In this document: piece after piece, positions 41,827 through 49,837 of the stretch
Position numbering within the stretch: position 1 is the first letter of the stretch
How the letters are laid out: each line of letters starts with the position of its first letter
DNA from: Rhodococcus koreensis
GTDB lineage: Bacteria; Actinomycetota; Actinomycetes; Mycobacteriales; Mycobacteriaceae
Length of the DNA: 64,000 nucleotides
Direction: 5' to 3'
Assembly: GCF_900105905.1 (NCBI RefSeq)
Contig: NZ_FNSV01000005.1
Coordinates: forward strand, 8,885,501 to 8,949,500
The notes under the pieces: generated by a model
The model's database searches: none
What the model saw: the letters and a program-made list of their open reading frames with translations, nothing else
Told to the model about the DNA's origin: nothing
Translations under genes and position numbers: made by a program

Positions 41827-42650
41827 TTCACTGTCTCTCTGTTGGCGGGCGACCACGGAATCACCCGGCGTTCGAGGTGGAGGAAGACCACGTTGAGGGC
41901 AACACCGAGCAGTCCCGCGACCATCAGCCAGGCGAACATCACGTCCACACCACCGGCCTGCTGCGCTATGCCCAGTGACTTGCCCAGTCCCGGAGCCGAG
42001 CCGAGGTACTCGGCCGCCGTCGTCAGCATCAGCGCGATGGCGGCCGAAGTGCGTAATCCGGTGACCACGAAGGGGAGCGCGGACGGCAGGACCAGTTGCG
42101 TCATGCGATCGAACCGCGAGAGTCGTAACGACCGCACGGTGTCGGCGGCGACAGGGTCGACGTTATGCACACCGTCGACGGTGGACGTCAGTAGCGGCCA
42201 GCACGCCCCGAACACGACCAGGAGCACCTTCATCTCCATCGTCGAGCCGAGGATCAGCAGCAGAACGGGGGTGAGTGCGACCGCGGGAATGGTGCGCAGG
42301 AAGTCGATCATCAGGCGTGTGCTGCGGGTGAGGAACCCGGATGTTCCGATCAGCAGTCCGACGGGGACGGCGAGGACGACGCACAGGGCGAGGCCCGCAA
42401 CCCAGCCCACCGCGGTCTGGCCCAGCGTCATCCAGAATTCCGGCGTGGTCGTCATCGACGCGAGAGCCGACAGTGATTGTGTGGCAGTCGGTATCGAACT
42501 CGAGGGCAACAGCCCGGACTGCACCGCCAGTTGCCAGCCAGCCAGGGCTGCGACGACGACCACTGCCCGCGTGGCCAGGCGTCGCTGGGGGAGTGGAAAC
42601 CAGGGTGAGGTTGCGGCCGGGGGCCGAGGCGTGCGCGTGAGCGTGGTCAT
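41823..42650 (-). CDS. ABC transporter permease (SsuC/TauC-like), second copy
   Basis: A 275-residue permease paired with the one just downstream. It has an Arg/Pro-rich cytoplasmic start, helix 1 at about 27-45 and the loop Ala-Ala-Asp-Thr-Val-Arg-Ser-Leu-Arg-Leu-Ser with Val-Leu-Pro-Ser-Ala-Leu-Pro-Phe-Val. SsuC/TauC systems normally have one permease acting as a homodimer; two different ones suggest a heterodimer, as in pyrimidine-precursor and aromatic-sulfonate-type importers. It starts seven bases after the binding-protein stop. Confidence 0.9.
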   Translation of the reverse strand: MTTLTRTPRPPAATSPWFPLPQRRLATRAVVVVAALAGWQLAVQSGLLPSSSIPTATQSLSALASMTTTPEFWMTLGQTAVGWVAGLALCVVLAVPVGLLIGTSGFLTRSTRLMIDFLRTIPAVALTPVLLLILGSTMEMKVLLVVFGACWPLLTSTVDGVHNVDPVAADTVRSLRLSRFDRMTQLVLPSALPFVVTGLRTSAAIALMLTTAAEYLGSAPGLGKSLGIAQQAGGVDVMFAWLMVAGLLGVALNVVFLHLERRVIPWSPANRETVK

Positions 42651-42656
42651 GATCGA

Positions 42657-43619
42657 TCAGCTCATCAACTCGTCGACATCGACGTCTCCTGAGACGAACT
42701 GATACTGCTCCATCAGCCCGGTCCACAGCGTCAGTGCGGCGCGAGGGTCGCCGGCGTCGAAGACAGGGAGCCGCATTGCCGGAATCAGTTCAGCGGGAAC
42801 CGGGCTGATCGTCGGCAGCACTGCCCGCACCTCGTCCGGATGCGCGGCGGCGTATTCGATGCCCCGGTTCAGTGCCCGGACGAAGCCCTGCACTACCTCC
42901 GGATTTTCCTGTTCGAACTTCTGCGAGGTGGCGACGGTCAGCTGCATGCCACCCGGTACCGCCTCTGCGCCCGGCGACATCAAGCGGGTGGCACCCTGGG
43001 CGAGCGCGGCGGTATCGAACGGTGAGATCGTGCTGATGGCGTCGACATGGCCTTTGGCGAGGGCGTCGGTCATGTCCGACAACGGCATTTCCAGGAATTT
43101 CACCTGGTCGCTGTCCGCCCCGGCCTTGTCGAGCGCGGCACGGAGAGACAGTTCGCCACTGCCTTTCAGTGCCCCGACCGCGACGGTTCTTCCGGTCAGG
43201 TCCGCGGGTGTCTTGACGGCACTGTTCTCCGCGACGAGCACGACTCCGGTGTCCTCAGCGGGGAGATCGGTGCTCTTGGTGACGCCCCCGACGATCCGCA
43301 GCGGGAGCCCCTTGTCGAACGCCTGGATGACGATCGCTGTCTCTCCGAGAGCGAACTGGTCGGAGGCGTTGACCAAGTTCGTGATCATGGCACCGGCATT
43401 GGTGAAGTCTGCGGTCGCGTTGATCCCTTCCTCGCGGAAGAATCCCTTGTCGACCGCAAACGTGAAGGGAACGGAGTCGACGATGGGTAGCTGACCCACC
43501 GTGACGTCGAGAAGGCCATCGGTTCGGGACTCTGTGTCCGAGGAACTACAACTTGCCGTCGATACCAGGGCAAGTGTGACCAGGCCGGCGATGACGGCGT
43601 GTCGGGGCAGTATGTGCAT
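42657..43619 (-). CDS. ABC transporter substrate-binding lipoprotein (NMT1/SsuA-like)
   Basis: A 320-residue lipoprotein. The signal peptide ends in Ser-Thr-Ala-Ser-Cys (Cys24). The mature domain is of the NMT1/SsuA type: Val-Thr-Val-Gly-Gln-Leu-Pro-Ile-Val, Phe-Ala-Val-Asp-Lys-Gly-Phe-Phe-Arg-Glu-Glu-Gly-Ile, Gly-Arg-Thr-Val-Ala-Val-Gly-Ala-Leu-Lys-Gly-Ser. Members bind sulfonates, nitrate, pyrimidine precursors or aromatic acids. It is first in the four-gene importer operon. The likely substrate is a small anionic or heterocyclic compound used by the linked catabolic genes. Confidence 0.9.
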   Translation of the reverse strand: MHILPRHAVIAGLVTLALVSTASCSSSDTESRTDGLLDVTVGQLPIVDSVPFTFAVDKGFFREEGINATADFTNAGAMITNLVNASDQFALGETAIVIQAFDKGLPLRIVGGVTKSTDLPAEDTGVVLVAENSAVKTPADLTGRTVAVGALKGSGELSLRAALDKAGADSDQVKFLEMPLSDMTDALAKGHVDAISTISPFDTAALAQGATRLMSPGAEAVPGGMQLTVATSQKFEQENPEVVQGFVRALNRGIEYAAAHPDEVRAVLPTISPVPAELIPAMRLPVFDAGDPRAALTLWTGLMEQYQFVSGDVDVDELMS

Positions 43620-43684
43620 CGGTCGTTTCCTTCTCCGAGAATGAGGTCGGGGACCTGAAGGGACTCGCGGTTCGCGCGATCTTT

Positions 43685-43712
43685 CGAGACTGGCGGTGTG
43701 GCGAAAGTCTCG
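43685..43712. promoter_or_regulatory. Inverted repeat upstream of the importer operon
   Basis: CGAGACT (43685-43691) and AGTCTCG (43706-43712) form a perfect 7-base dyad with a 14-base spacer, 66 bases or more before the binding-protein start. It may be the operator for the importer/monooxygenase operon or, on RNA, a hairpin after the hydrolase gene. The STAND-LuxR regulator encoded upstream is one possible binder. Confidence 0.35.
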
Positions 43713-43774
43713 TTGTACTGAGCCTGGCGGGTTCGAGTTGTGGCCGCAATGACGAGAACTCGGGATGTGTCAGG

Positions 43775-44479
43775 TCAGTCCAGCCACCGCTGCAGATGCA
43801 GCAGGGTGCGCTCGAACGCGAGATCGGTTGCTTCGGAATCGAACGTGTCGCGTCCGAAGGTGGCGAACGCGTGGTTCGCACCGGGGTACCGGTAGAACTC
43901 CGCCTCCGGGTTCCCGGCGAACGCCTCCGCGATGGCGGTTCGTGCCTCGGGCGGGCAATAGTGATCATTTTCGGCGAAGTGGAACAGGACGGGGACATCG
44001 ATCTGTTCGGCCACCTCGAGGCGGTCCTGCACTCCGACGCCGTAGTAGCTCACCGCAGTATCGACGTCGGTACTCGCGGCGGCCAGGATAGCCAGACCGC
44101 CGCCGAGGCAGTAGCCGAGCGCACCGACCCGCCCATTGCCCCAGTCGCTTCGGCGAAGCCACTGGACTGCCGCGGAAATGTCGAGGCCGGCGGTGGACAG
44201 GTCCAGGTTGTCCCGCAGCTCGATCGCGTGAGTGAAGTCCTCCCCGGTGTAGTCGAGTTCGACATCAGCCTCCTGGCGGGCGAACAAGTCGGGGACGAGC
44301 GCCTGAAACCCCTGCGCCGCAAAGATCTCAGCCATGGTCCGCATGTAACGGTTGATACCGAAGATTTCGTGCAGCAGAACGATTCCACCGCGATGGTGAC
44401 GTGTTTCGGGTCCCGCGGAGTAGGCCCGGACTGTGTGGCCGTCCCCGGCAGTGAGGCGAACCGTCGAGGTGAGGATCAT
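43775..44479 (-). CDS. Dienelactone hydrolase family protein
   Basis: A 234-residue alpha/beta hydrolase of the DLH family. The Cys nucleophile elbow is Gly-Tyr-Cys-Leu-Gly-Gly-Gly (Cys about 123), the acid is in Ala-Glu-Asn-Asp-His-Tyr-Cys, and His is in Gly-Ala-Asn-His-Ala-Phe; the early Leu-His-Glu-Ile-Phe-Gly carries the family's conserved Glu. DLH opens lactones formed in ring breakdown, typically in the modified ortho pathway. The start overlaps the deaminase stop by four bases. Neighbouring deaminase and monooxygenase genes suggest use on a ring- or lactone-type intermediate. Confidence 0.92.
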   Translation of the reverse strand: MILTSTVRLTAGDGHTVRAYSAGPETRHHRGGIVLLHEIFGINRYMRTMAEIFAAQGFQALVPDLFARQEADVELDYTGEDFTHAIELRDNLDLSTAGLDISAAVQWLRRSDWGNGRVGALGYCLGGGLAILAAASTDVDTAVSYYGVGVQDRLEVAEQIDVPVLFHFAENDHYCPPEARTAIAEAFAGNPEAEFYRYPGANHAFATFGRDTFDSEATDLAFERTLLHLQRWLD

Positions 44480-44985
44480 CGTGCCTGCCCCGTCCAGTAG
44501 TCGACGTGGGGTTCGAGGGCGGCCTGTCCCATCGGATGATGCCGGATCTCCGGACGACCATCGCCACCTGCGAGCACCTCCGCCATGGGGGTAGGGATCG
44601 TGCGGACTTGGTCCGATGCCCCCGGAAATGACGCCAGATCCTTGGCTGCGAGTGCGTACACCACGCGTCCTATGCCGCTCAGATAGATCGCGCCGGCGCA
44701 CATCGGGCACGGTTCCGCGCTGCTGTACAGCGTGGTCGAGGCAAGAGTCGAAGCCCACCTCGACGCCGACGCCGCGCGCACGACATTGGTCTCGGCGTGC
44801 GCAGTGACGTCGCGGTCGGTGACGGCGGTGTTCGTTGCCGTCAGCACAACGATCCCTGCGGCATCGACGAGAAGGGAACCAAATGGCCGGTTGCCGTCGG
44901 CGCGCGCCGTTCTCGCCAGATCCAACGTGTGCAGCAGGTGCGTTCGATCGGTGGCCTCGCCGACCGTGCTGCCGGCCGGATTCAC
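44476..44985 (-). CDS. Nucleoside/nucleobase deaminase family protein
   Basis: A 169-residue zinc deaminase of the CMP/dCMP deaminase fold. Ligands and catalytic Glu are clear: Thr-Ala-His-Ala-Glu-Thr-Asn and Glu-Pro-Cys-Pro-Met-Cys-Ala-Gly. The second motif matches the guanine/tRNA-adenosine deaminase branch, but the gene sits in a catabolic operon, so an N-heterocycle or pterin-like substrate is plausible. The GTG start at 44985 overlaps the upstream stop by four bases, and its own stop overlaps the hydrolase start, so all three genes are coupled. Confidence 0.88.
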   Translation of the reverse strand: MNPAGSTVGEATDRTHLLHTLDLARTARADGNRPFGSLLVDAAGIVVLTATNTAVTDRDVTAHAETNVVRAASASRWASTLASTTLYSSAEPCPMCAGAIYLSGIGRVVYALAAKDLASFPGASDQVRTIPTPMAEVLAGGDGRPEIRHHPMGQAALEPHVDYWTGQAR

Positions 44986-45413
44986 ACCGACCTCGTGAAG
45001 ATCGGAACCGAGCGCCGCTCACGGAAACGCCACACATGGTCGGCGCCCCGAACGTAGATGTCCCGGTATTCCGCCACCGACTGTGCGATGGGTTCACCAG
45101 CCTCGAGTCCGTCGTGCATGTACAAGGTGACGAGCACCGTGCCCTCGATCGACGAGGTGGAGAGACGAACGAGGCGATGGTTGCTGAGCACGCTTCGGGA
45201 CGTGCGAGCCATTGCTGTGCGTCCGTCGGCGAACGCCTGCAGTGCGGCAGTGCCGGCCGTGACCGCCTGACCGGTGACGAACCTTCCGTCTGTCTCGAAC
45301 AGTTCCGCGAACCCGGCCGGCTCCGCATGGTCGAGCTTCCAGGTGAATTCGACGACGAGGTCGTGTATCGCCGATCGCGTGGGGGTGTCGATGTCGCCGC
45401 GGATTGCGTGCAC
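44982..45413 (-). CDS. SnoaL/NTF2-like protein (AtzH-like fold)
   Basis: A 143-residue protein with the cone-shaped NTF2-like pattern: Ile-His-Asp-Leu-Val-Val-Glu-Phe-Thr-Trp-Lys-Leu-Asp-His, Leu-Phe-Glu-Thr-Asp-Gly-Arg-Phe, Val-Leu-Ser-Asn-His-Arg-Leu, and the final Trp-Arg-Phe-Arg-Glu-Arg-Arg. I chose GTG 45413 because AAGGAG lies eight bases upstream; 38 more in-frame codons reach 45527 without family features. Such proteins act as isomerases, hydrolases or substrate chaperones. It is the first gene after the regulator and couples to the deaminase. Exact reaction unknown. Confidence 0.8.
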   Translation of the reverse strand: MHAIRGDIDTPTRSAIHDLVVEFTWKLDHAEPAGFAELFETDGRFVTGQAVTAGTAALQAFADGRTAMARTSRSVLSNHRLVRLSTSSIEGTVLVTLYMHDGLEAGEPIAQSVAEYRDIYVRGADHVWRFRERRSVPIFTRSV

Positions 45414-45554
45414 CAGTCGCTCCTTCAGTCGAAGTTGTCGTATCGCTCGTAAGCCTTCTCCGACAACACCGGTCGGCGCATCACAAGTTCTCGTCAACTC
45501 CGGCTCTGAACCGCACCCCGTGCGCAACCGACCGCACTCGAGTCGTGGCGGGCG

Positions 45555-47957
45555 TCAGTCGTCCATCAGCCCGGATCTGATGGCATACGCGGTTGCATCC
45601 GCTCGCCCGGAGGCCCCGATCTTGCGATACAGGTTGCTGATGTGCCTGCCGACGGTCTCGATGCTGATGACGAGTTCGGTGGCGATCGCCCGGCTGGTCG
45701 AACCGGCCGCGATCAACCGGAGCACCTGCACCTCGCGGGCGGTCAGACCGTCGGGATAGCGATCCTGTCGACTACGCCGGGCGCTGCGGGCGGCCACGAG
45801 CTGCGGTGCGTAGGCCAGGACGTCACCGACTGTCATTCGGAAGCCTTCTGCGTGCAGCACCGAGAGATTGGACGGCGGTCCGGTGAGGATTCCGGTCAAA
45901 TCTATCGCTCTGGCGGGGAATTCGATCCAGTCATGCAGATTCAATGTCGAGCGGACAGACATGGCCAGACCTACCAGCCGGGCGGCATAGTCGCTGTCGC
46001 CGAGATCGTGGAGGCACACGGCAAGACCTTCCAGACACCAGATGAAACGTGGTCTCGCACCGATCGCGGCCGCCAGAGCGAGGCTCTCGAGGTAATGGGT
46101 GGCAGCCGCGACGACGGTGCCACGGCCCAGTTCGATCTCGGCGATGAGGTTGAGGAAGACCGAACTGTTCCAGGCATCACCGGCGTCCTGGGCCAGACGT
46201 AGTCCCTCTGCGAGCAGCGCTGTCGCCTGAGTGTCGTGGCCGTCCTCATGGAGAATGCGGCCGAGTTGTTGCAGTGGCACGTTGGTGTACGAGCTGTCTC
46301 CGACACCGCGAAACCCTTCGACGGCACGGTCCAGGGTGCTGCGGGCAAGCTCGCGGTGGTGGCCGGTCGCGGCGGCCGAGGCGCCGAAGAGGCTGCGGGC
46401 GCGGGCTGCCCACCACTGGTCGTCCGCGTCGTCGAGGCTGGCGATGGCCTCCTCGAAGAGCGGGCGGGCGGCGTCGAATCCGTGTACTTCGAATCGGGCG
46501 GCGGCAAGGTCGACGAGAGTGCGGGCTCGCGTGGTCGGTTCACCCAATTCCTGCCAAAGACGTGCACATTCGTCCAGTTCGGCGAGCGCATGCGCATATG
46601 ACGACGCGGCACCGGTGAGAACTGCCCGGGCCTCGCGGGCGCGCACGGCCGGCACGGACCGCCTGTCTCCCGTGAGCCGAAGACTGTCGGTGAGCCAGTG
46701 CAAGCCCTCCTGCAGGAGACCTCTCGCGAGCCAGTAGCTGCGCATTCCTGCGGCAAGGTCGACTGCGCGTTCGTCGCCCAATTCGAGGTAGAACCGTAGT
46801 GACGACCTGATGTCGCCGAGGTCACCGTCGGTGCGTGTGAGCCAGTCGTCGGCGGCAGGCCCCACGAGGTCCGCGCCGTCGAGCACTCTGTGCAGAAAGT
46901 ACTGTGCGTGGGCAGTTCTGGCGGTCGCGGGCTGTGGTTCCGACCGCAGTAGTAGCCGGCCGTAGTCGCGCGTGGTCTGCGCCATCGCGAAGGCGGGTCT
47001 GCGACGGTCCGGCCGATCGGGCACCGGAGTGAGCAGGCTGAGGCGCACGAATTCGTCGAGGTGATCCACCACCGCGTGCGGAGAACAGACTTCGGCAGGT
47101 CCATGCAGTTCGCCCACCGAATCGGCGAGAATCGCTGACAGTGCTCGAGGTTCGATGACGCCGTCGAAAACCGCAAGGACCTTGTACAAGGCGGCATCGA
47201 CCGGCTCGAGCAGCGACACGGTGTCCGCCACGGTGCGGGTCAAGGTGCGGTGACGGTCGGGAAGATCAGCGGGTCCACGCATGTTCGGCGACCAACCGTC
47301 TTCGATCCGCGCCGCCAAGGCGTCCAGCGTCAACGTGCTCAGTTGATGGGCGGCGATCACGAGGGCGAGGGGAAGCCCGCCGAGTTGCCGGCAAATCGAG
47401 GCGACCGTGTGGGCCTGGGCCCCGAGGTCTCGTTCGAAGGCAACCCGGCGGGCGTGATCGAGGAAGAGTTTCAGCGCTGGACTGGTCGACGCGTCGATGT
47501 TGGGGGCACCGTCTGCGTCCGGACAGGGGAGGGGGCGCAGTACATATCGGTATTCGTGTGACAGATCGGTCGCGGCCCTGCTCGTTGCGAGGAGCCGGAC
47601 GTGCGGGTGGGCAGTCAGGAGCGCGCCGAGGGCGCGCACCTCGGAGCGGATCCGTTCGAGACTGTCGACCACGACGACGTGTGGTTTCTCCGATTCGGGC
47701 GGCGTCGCCATGGTGTTGCCGATCTGGGTCACCGCGTCTGTCGCGGACTCGCATCCCGACAGATCTACCGGCGTGACGTCGGTGCCCGATGTCACCAGTT
47801 CCCTCGTCACTGCGGCGACGACCGCGGTCTTCCCCACACCTCCGGTGCCGACCACGGTCAGCATCCTGACCGCGGGGTCGCGGAGAAGTGTGAGGATCGA
47901 GGCAACGTCGTCGTCCCGGCCGACGAGCGCGCGTGGTGGCAATGTGTCCGAGTCCAT
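45555..47957 (-). CDS. STAND-type LuxR-family regulator (AAA/NB-ARC ATPase plus LuxR HTH)
   Basis: An 800-residue signal-transduction ATPase. Walker A Gly-Thr-Gly-Gly-Val-Gly-Lys-Thr-Ala is at about 37-45 and a Walker-B-like Val-Val-Val-Asp-Ser-Leu-Glu at about 95-101. The middle 300-720 is helical, consistent with TPR-like repeats. The last 65 residues are a LuxR HTH: Leu-Thr-Ala-Arg-Glu-Val-Gln-Val-Leu, then Ile-Ala-Thr-Glu-Leu-Val-Ile-Ser-Ile-Glu-Thr-Val-Gly-Arg-His. This is the MalT/AfsR-like design, in which an inducer triggers ATP-dependent assembly on DNA. It lies at the head of a long same-strand catabolic block and is the likely activator of it. Confidence 0.9.
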   Translation of the reverse strand: MDSDTLPPRALVGRDDDVASILTLLRDPAVRMLTVVGTGGVGKTAVVAAVTRELVTSGTDVTPVDLSGCESATDAVTQIGNTMATPPESEKPHVVVVDSLERIRSEVRALGALLTAHPHVRLLATSRAATDLSHEYRYVLRPLPCPDADGAPNIDASTSPALKLFLDHARRVAFERDLGAQAHTVASICRQLGGLPLALVIAAHQLSTLTLDALAARIEDGWSPNMRGPADLPDRHRTLTRTVADTVSLLEPVDAALYKVLAVFDGVIEPRALSAILADSVGELHGPAEVCSPHAVVDHLDEFVRLSLLTPVPDRPDRRRPAFAMAQTTRDYGRLLLRSEPQPATARTAHAQYFLHRVLDGADLVGPAADDWLTRTDGDLGDIRSSLRFYLELGDERAVDLAAGMRSYWLARGLLQEGLHWLTDSLRLTGDRRSVPAVRAREARAVLTGAASSYAHALAELDECARLWQELGEPTTRARTLVDLAAARFEVHGFDAARPLFEEAIASLDDADDQWWAARARSLFGASAAATGHHRELARSTLDRAVEGFRGVGDSSYTNVPLQQLGRILHEDGHDTQATALLAEGLRLAQDAGDAWNSSVFLNLIAEIELGRGTVVAAATHYLESLALAAAIGARPRFIWCLEGLAVCLHDLGDSDYAARLVGLAMSVRSTLNLHDWIEFPARAIDLTGILTGPPSNLSVLHAEGFRMTVGDVLAYAPQLVAARSARRSRQDRYPDGLTAREVQVLRLIAAGSTSRAIATELVISIETVGRHISNLYRKIGASGRADATAYAIRSGLMDD

Positions 47958-47991
47958 GGCAGAACCCTCTCGATGTCGACGAAGCCCGCAG

Positions 47992-48918
47992 TCACCCCTT
48001 CGCGGAATGCGCTCCGGTCATGAGGGCCGCGAGGTCGTCGGGTTCGAGGAACGACGGCGGGGGCGGCGGTCCCCAGGCGTAGAGGCCCTGAAGTCCGTGC
48101 AGCACCTCCGGGGACCAGAGTTCGTCTTCGGGGACGGTGTCCATGTCGGAGTAGTACTCGGAGAAGTTCCCGGCGGGGTCCTTGAGGTACCAGAAGAAGT
48201 TCGCGCCGGCGTGGTGGCGGCCGAGTCCCCAGATGTGGCGTTCGGGGTTGTTCTCGAGCATGGTGTGGGCGCCGCGGCCGACCTCGTCGATGTCGTCGAC
48301 CTGCCAGCTGGTGTGGTGCATGAAGTTCACCGGTGCGGCCATGACGAGGACGTTGTGGTGCTCGACGGAGCAGCGCAGGAACGCGGCCTTGTCGCCCATG
48401 TAGTCGCTGACCTTGAATCCGAGGCCGTCGGTGAAGAACTTCATGGTGGTCTCGAGGTCGGTGGATCCGATTACCGCGTGGCCGAGTTTGCGGGGGCGTA
48501 CCGGGTCGGTGCGGGTGAGGAACGGGGCGCGTCCCCACCGGTCGATCCGGCCCGGGCCGTTGTACGGCGTCGGCGACACCGCGGGCTCGATGACGATCCG
48601 GGGCCGGACCTGTACCCGCACCAGGGTGCCGGTGATCGGTTCGACGGCGCTGACGGAGGTGCTGTCGTGCTGGATCGCGGTACCGAGCCTGGTCAGCCGT
48701 GCTGTGGTGGCGGTGATGTCGTCGGGGTCGTCGGCGGCGACGGTCAGCTCGACCAGTCGCCGGGTGGGTGCGTGCACGATGTGGAGTTGTTCGCCGCCGT
48801 TGCGGGTGGCGAACACCCCGTGTCCGTGGTGTTCGAGTCCGAAGTCGGTGTAGTAGGCGATGGTGTCGTCGACGTTGGGGACGCCGATGGTGACCTTGCC
48901 CAGTCCGTGTAGTGCCAT
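47992..48918 (-). CDS. Extradiol ring-cleavage dioxygenase, VOC type
   Basis: A 308-residue type I extradiol dioxygenase with two vicinal-oxygen-chelate modules. Metal ligands fit His147 (Leu-Gly-His-Ala-Val), His201 or 202 (Met-His-His-Thr-Ser-Trp) and Glu254 (Asn-Phe-Ser-Glu-Tyr-Tyr). His235/236 (Gly-Arg-His-His-Ala-Gly) and Tyr255 lie near the active site. It cleaves catechol-type rings next to the hydroxyls with Fe(II) and oxygen. It is the third gene of an operon starting with an FAD hydroxylase and a FAH-family enzyme, which together describe hydroxylation, meta cleavage and hydrolysis of an aromatic acid. The ATG at 48918 is 13 bases after the FAH-family stop. Confidence 0.9.
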   Translation of the reverse strand: MALHGLGKVTIGVPNVDDTIAYYTDFGLEHHGHGVFATRNGGEQLHIVHAPTRRLVELTVAADDPDDITATTARLTRLGTAIQHDSTSVSAVEPITGTLVRVQVRPRIVIEPAVSPTPYNGPGRIDRWGRAPFLTRTDPVRPRKLGHAVIGSTDLETTMKFFTDGLGFKVSDYMGDKAAFLRCSVEHHNVLVMAAPVNFMHHTSWQVDDIDEVGRGAHTMLENNPERHIWGLGRHHAGANFFWYLKDPAGNFSEYYSDMDTVPEDELWSPEVLHGLQGLYAWGPPPPPSFLEPDDLAALMTGAHSAKG

Positions 48919-48931
48919 GACGTGGTGTCCT

Positions 48932-49813
48932 CTACTGCGCGTCGGGTTCGGCGACGAATCGCTGGTGCAGTTCGCCGATGCCGTCGATCCAGCTGTGGAG
49001 TGTGTCGCCGGGCTGCAGGAACCGTTGCGGGTTGCGGCCGACACCGACGCCGGCGGGGGTGCCGGTGAAGATCACGTCCCCGGGGTAGAGGGTGACGGTG
49101 TGGGAGAGGGTGGCGATGAGCGTGGAGACGGGGAAGATGAGGTCGCGGGTGCGGCCTTTCTGCACTTGTTCGCCGTCGATGGTGCAGCCGAGTTCGAGGT
49201 CGTCGGGGTCGGCGAACTCGTCGGGGGTGACCAGCCACGGTCCTTGCGGGGAGAACCCGGCGTAGGATTTGCCGAGACCGAATTGTGGTGCGGGGCCACG
49301 GGTTTGGGTGATGCGTTCGGAGATGTCCTGTCCGGCGGTGAGTCCGGCGATGTGGGACCAGGCGTCGGCGGCGTCGATGTTGCCGGCTTCGCGGCCGATG
49401 ACGGCGACGAGTTCGACCTCCCAGTCGACGTTGCCGCCGGTGGGTATCACGACGTCGGTGTCGGGGCCGGTGAAGCTGGACGCGTATTTGGTGAAGACCG
49501 GTGGCAGGTGGGTGGGGGATTCGAAGCCGGATTCGGCGGCGTGGGCGTGGTAGTTCAGGCCGACGGCGAACACCTGCCGGGGAGCCGGTGAGGGTGCGCG
49601 GAGGTGGGACCGGTCGATCGGGACGCTGTCGTCGGCCAGAGCCGAGAGGTCCTGGACTGCGGCCCATTCGGTGACGTCGTCCCAGGCCTCGTAGAGAGCC
49701 TGCAGGTTCGGGCCGAACCGGCCGCGGGAGGCGTGGGCGATGTCGACGGCCCGCTCGGAACCCTCCTCTCCGAGGACGAGGGCGGCACGGTGGTCGATAT
49801 TGGCGATACGCAT
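48932..49813 (-). CDS. Fumarylacetoacetate hydrolase (FAH) family protein
   Basis: A 293-residue FAH-superfamily enzyme. The N-terminal domain (Met-Arg-Ile-Ala-Asn-Ile-Asp) leads to the core with Val-Gly-Leu-Asn-Tyr-His-Ala-His-Ala, Ser-Ser-Phe-Thr-Gly-Pro, Asp-Trp-Glu-Val-Glu-Leu (Glu metal ligands) and Gly-Thr-Pro-Ala-Gly-Val-Gly. Family members hydrolyse or hydrate ring-cleavage products such as acylpyruvates, oxopentadienoates and fumarylacetoacetate. Its position between the FAD hydroxylase and extradiol dioxygenase fits hydrolysis or hydration of the cleaved product. Spacing is 24 bases from the preceding stop, suggesting one operon. Confidence 0.92.
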   Translation of the reverse strand: MRIANIDHRAALVLGEEGSERAVDIAHASRGRFGPNLQALYEAWDDVTEWAAVQDLSALADDSVPIDRSHLRAPSPAPRQVFAVGLNYHAHAAESGFESPTHLPPVFTKYASSFTGPDTDVVIPTGGNVDWEVELVAVIGREAGNIDAADAWSHIAGLTAGQDISERITQTRGPAPQFGLGKSYAGFSPQGPWLVTPDEFADPDDLELGCTIDGEQVQKGRTRDLIFPVSTLIATLSHTVTLYPGDVIFTGTPAGVGVGRNPQRFLQPGDTLHSWIDGIGELHQRFVAEPDAQ

Positions 49814-49837
49814 GAAAGTTGTTCTCCTGGAGTGAGT

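Noticed and set aside
45414..45527. Longer start for the SnoaL-like protein at 45527
   Set aside because: The extra 38 codons lack the fold's pattern, while GTG 45413 has AAGGAG at good spacing.
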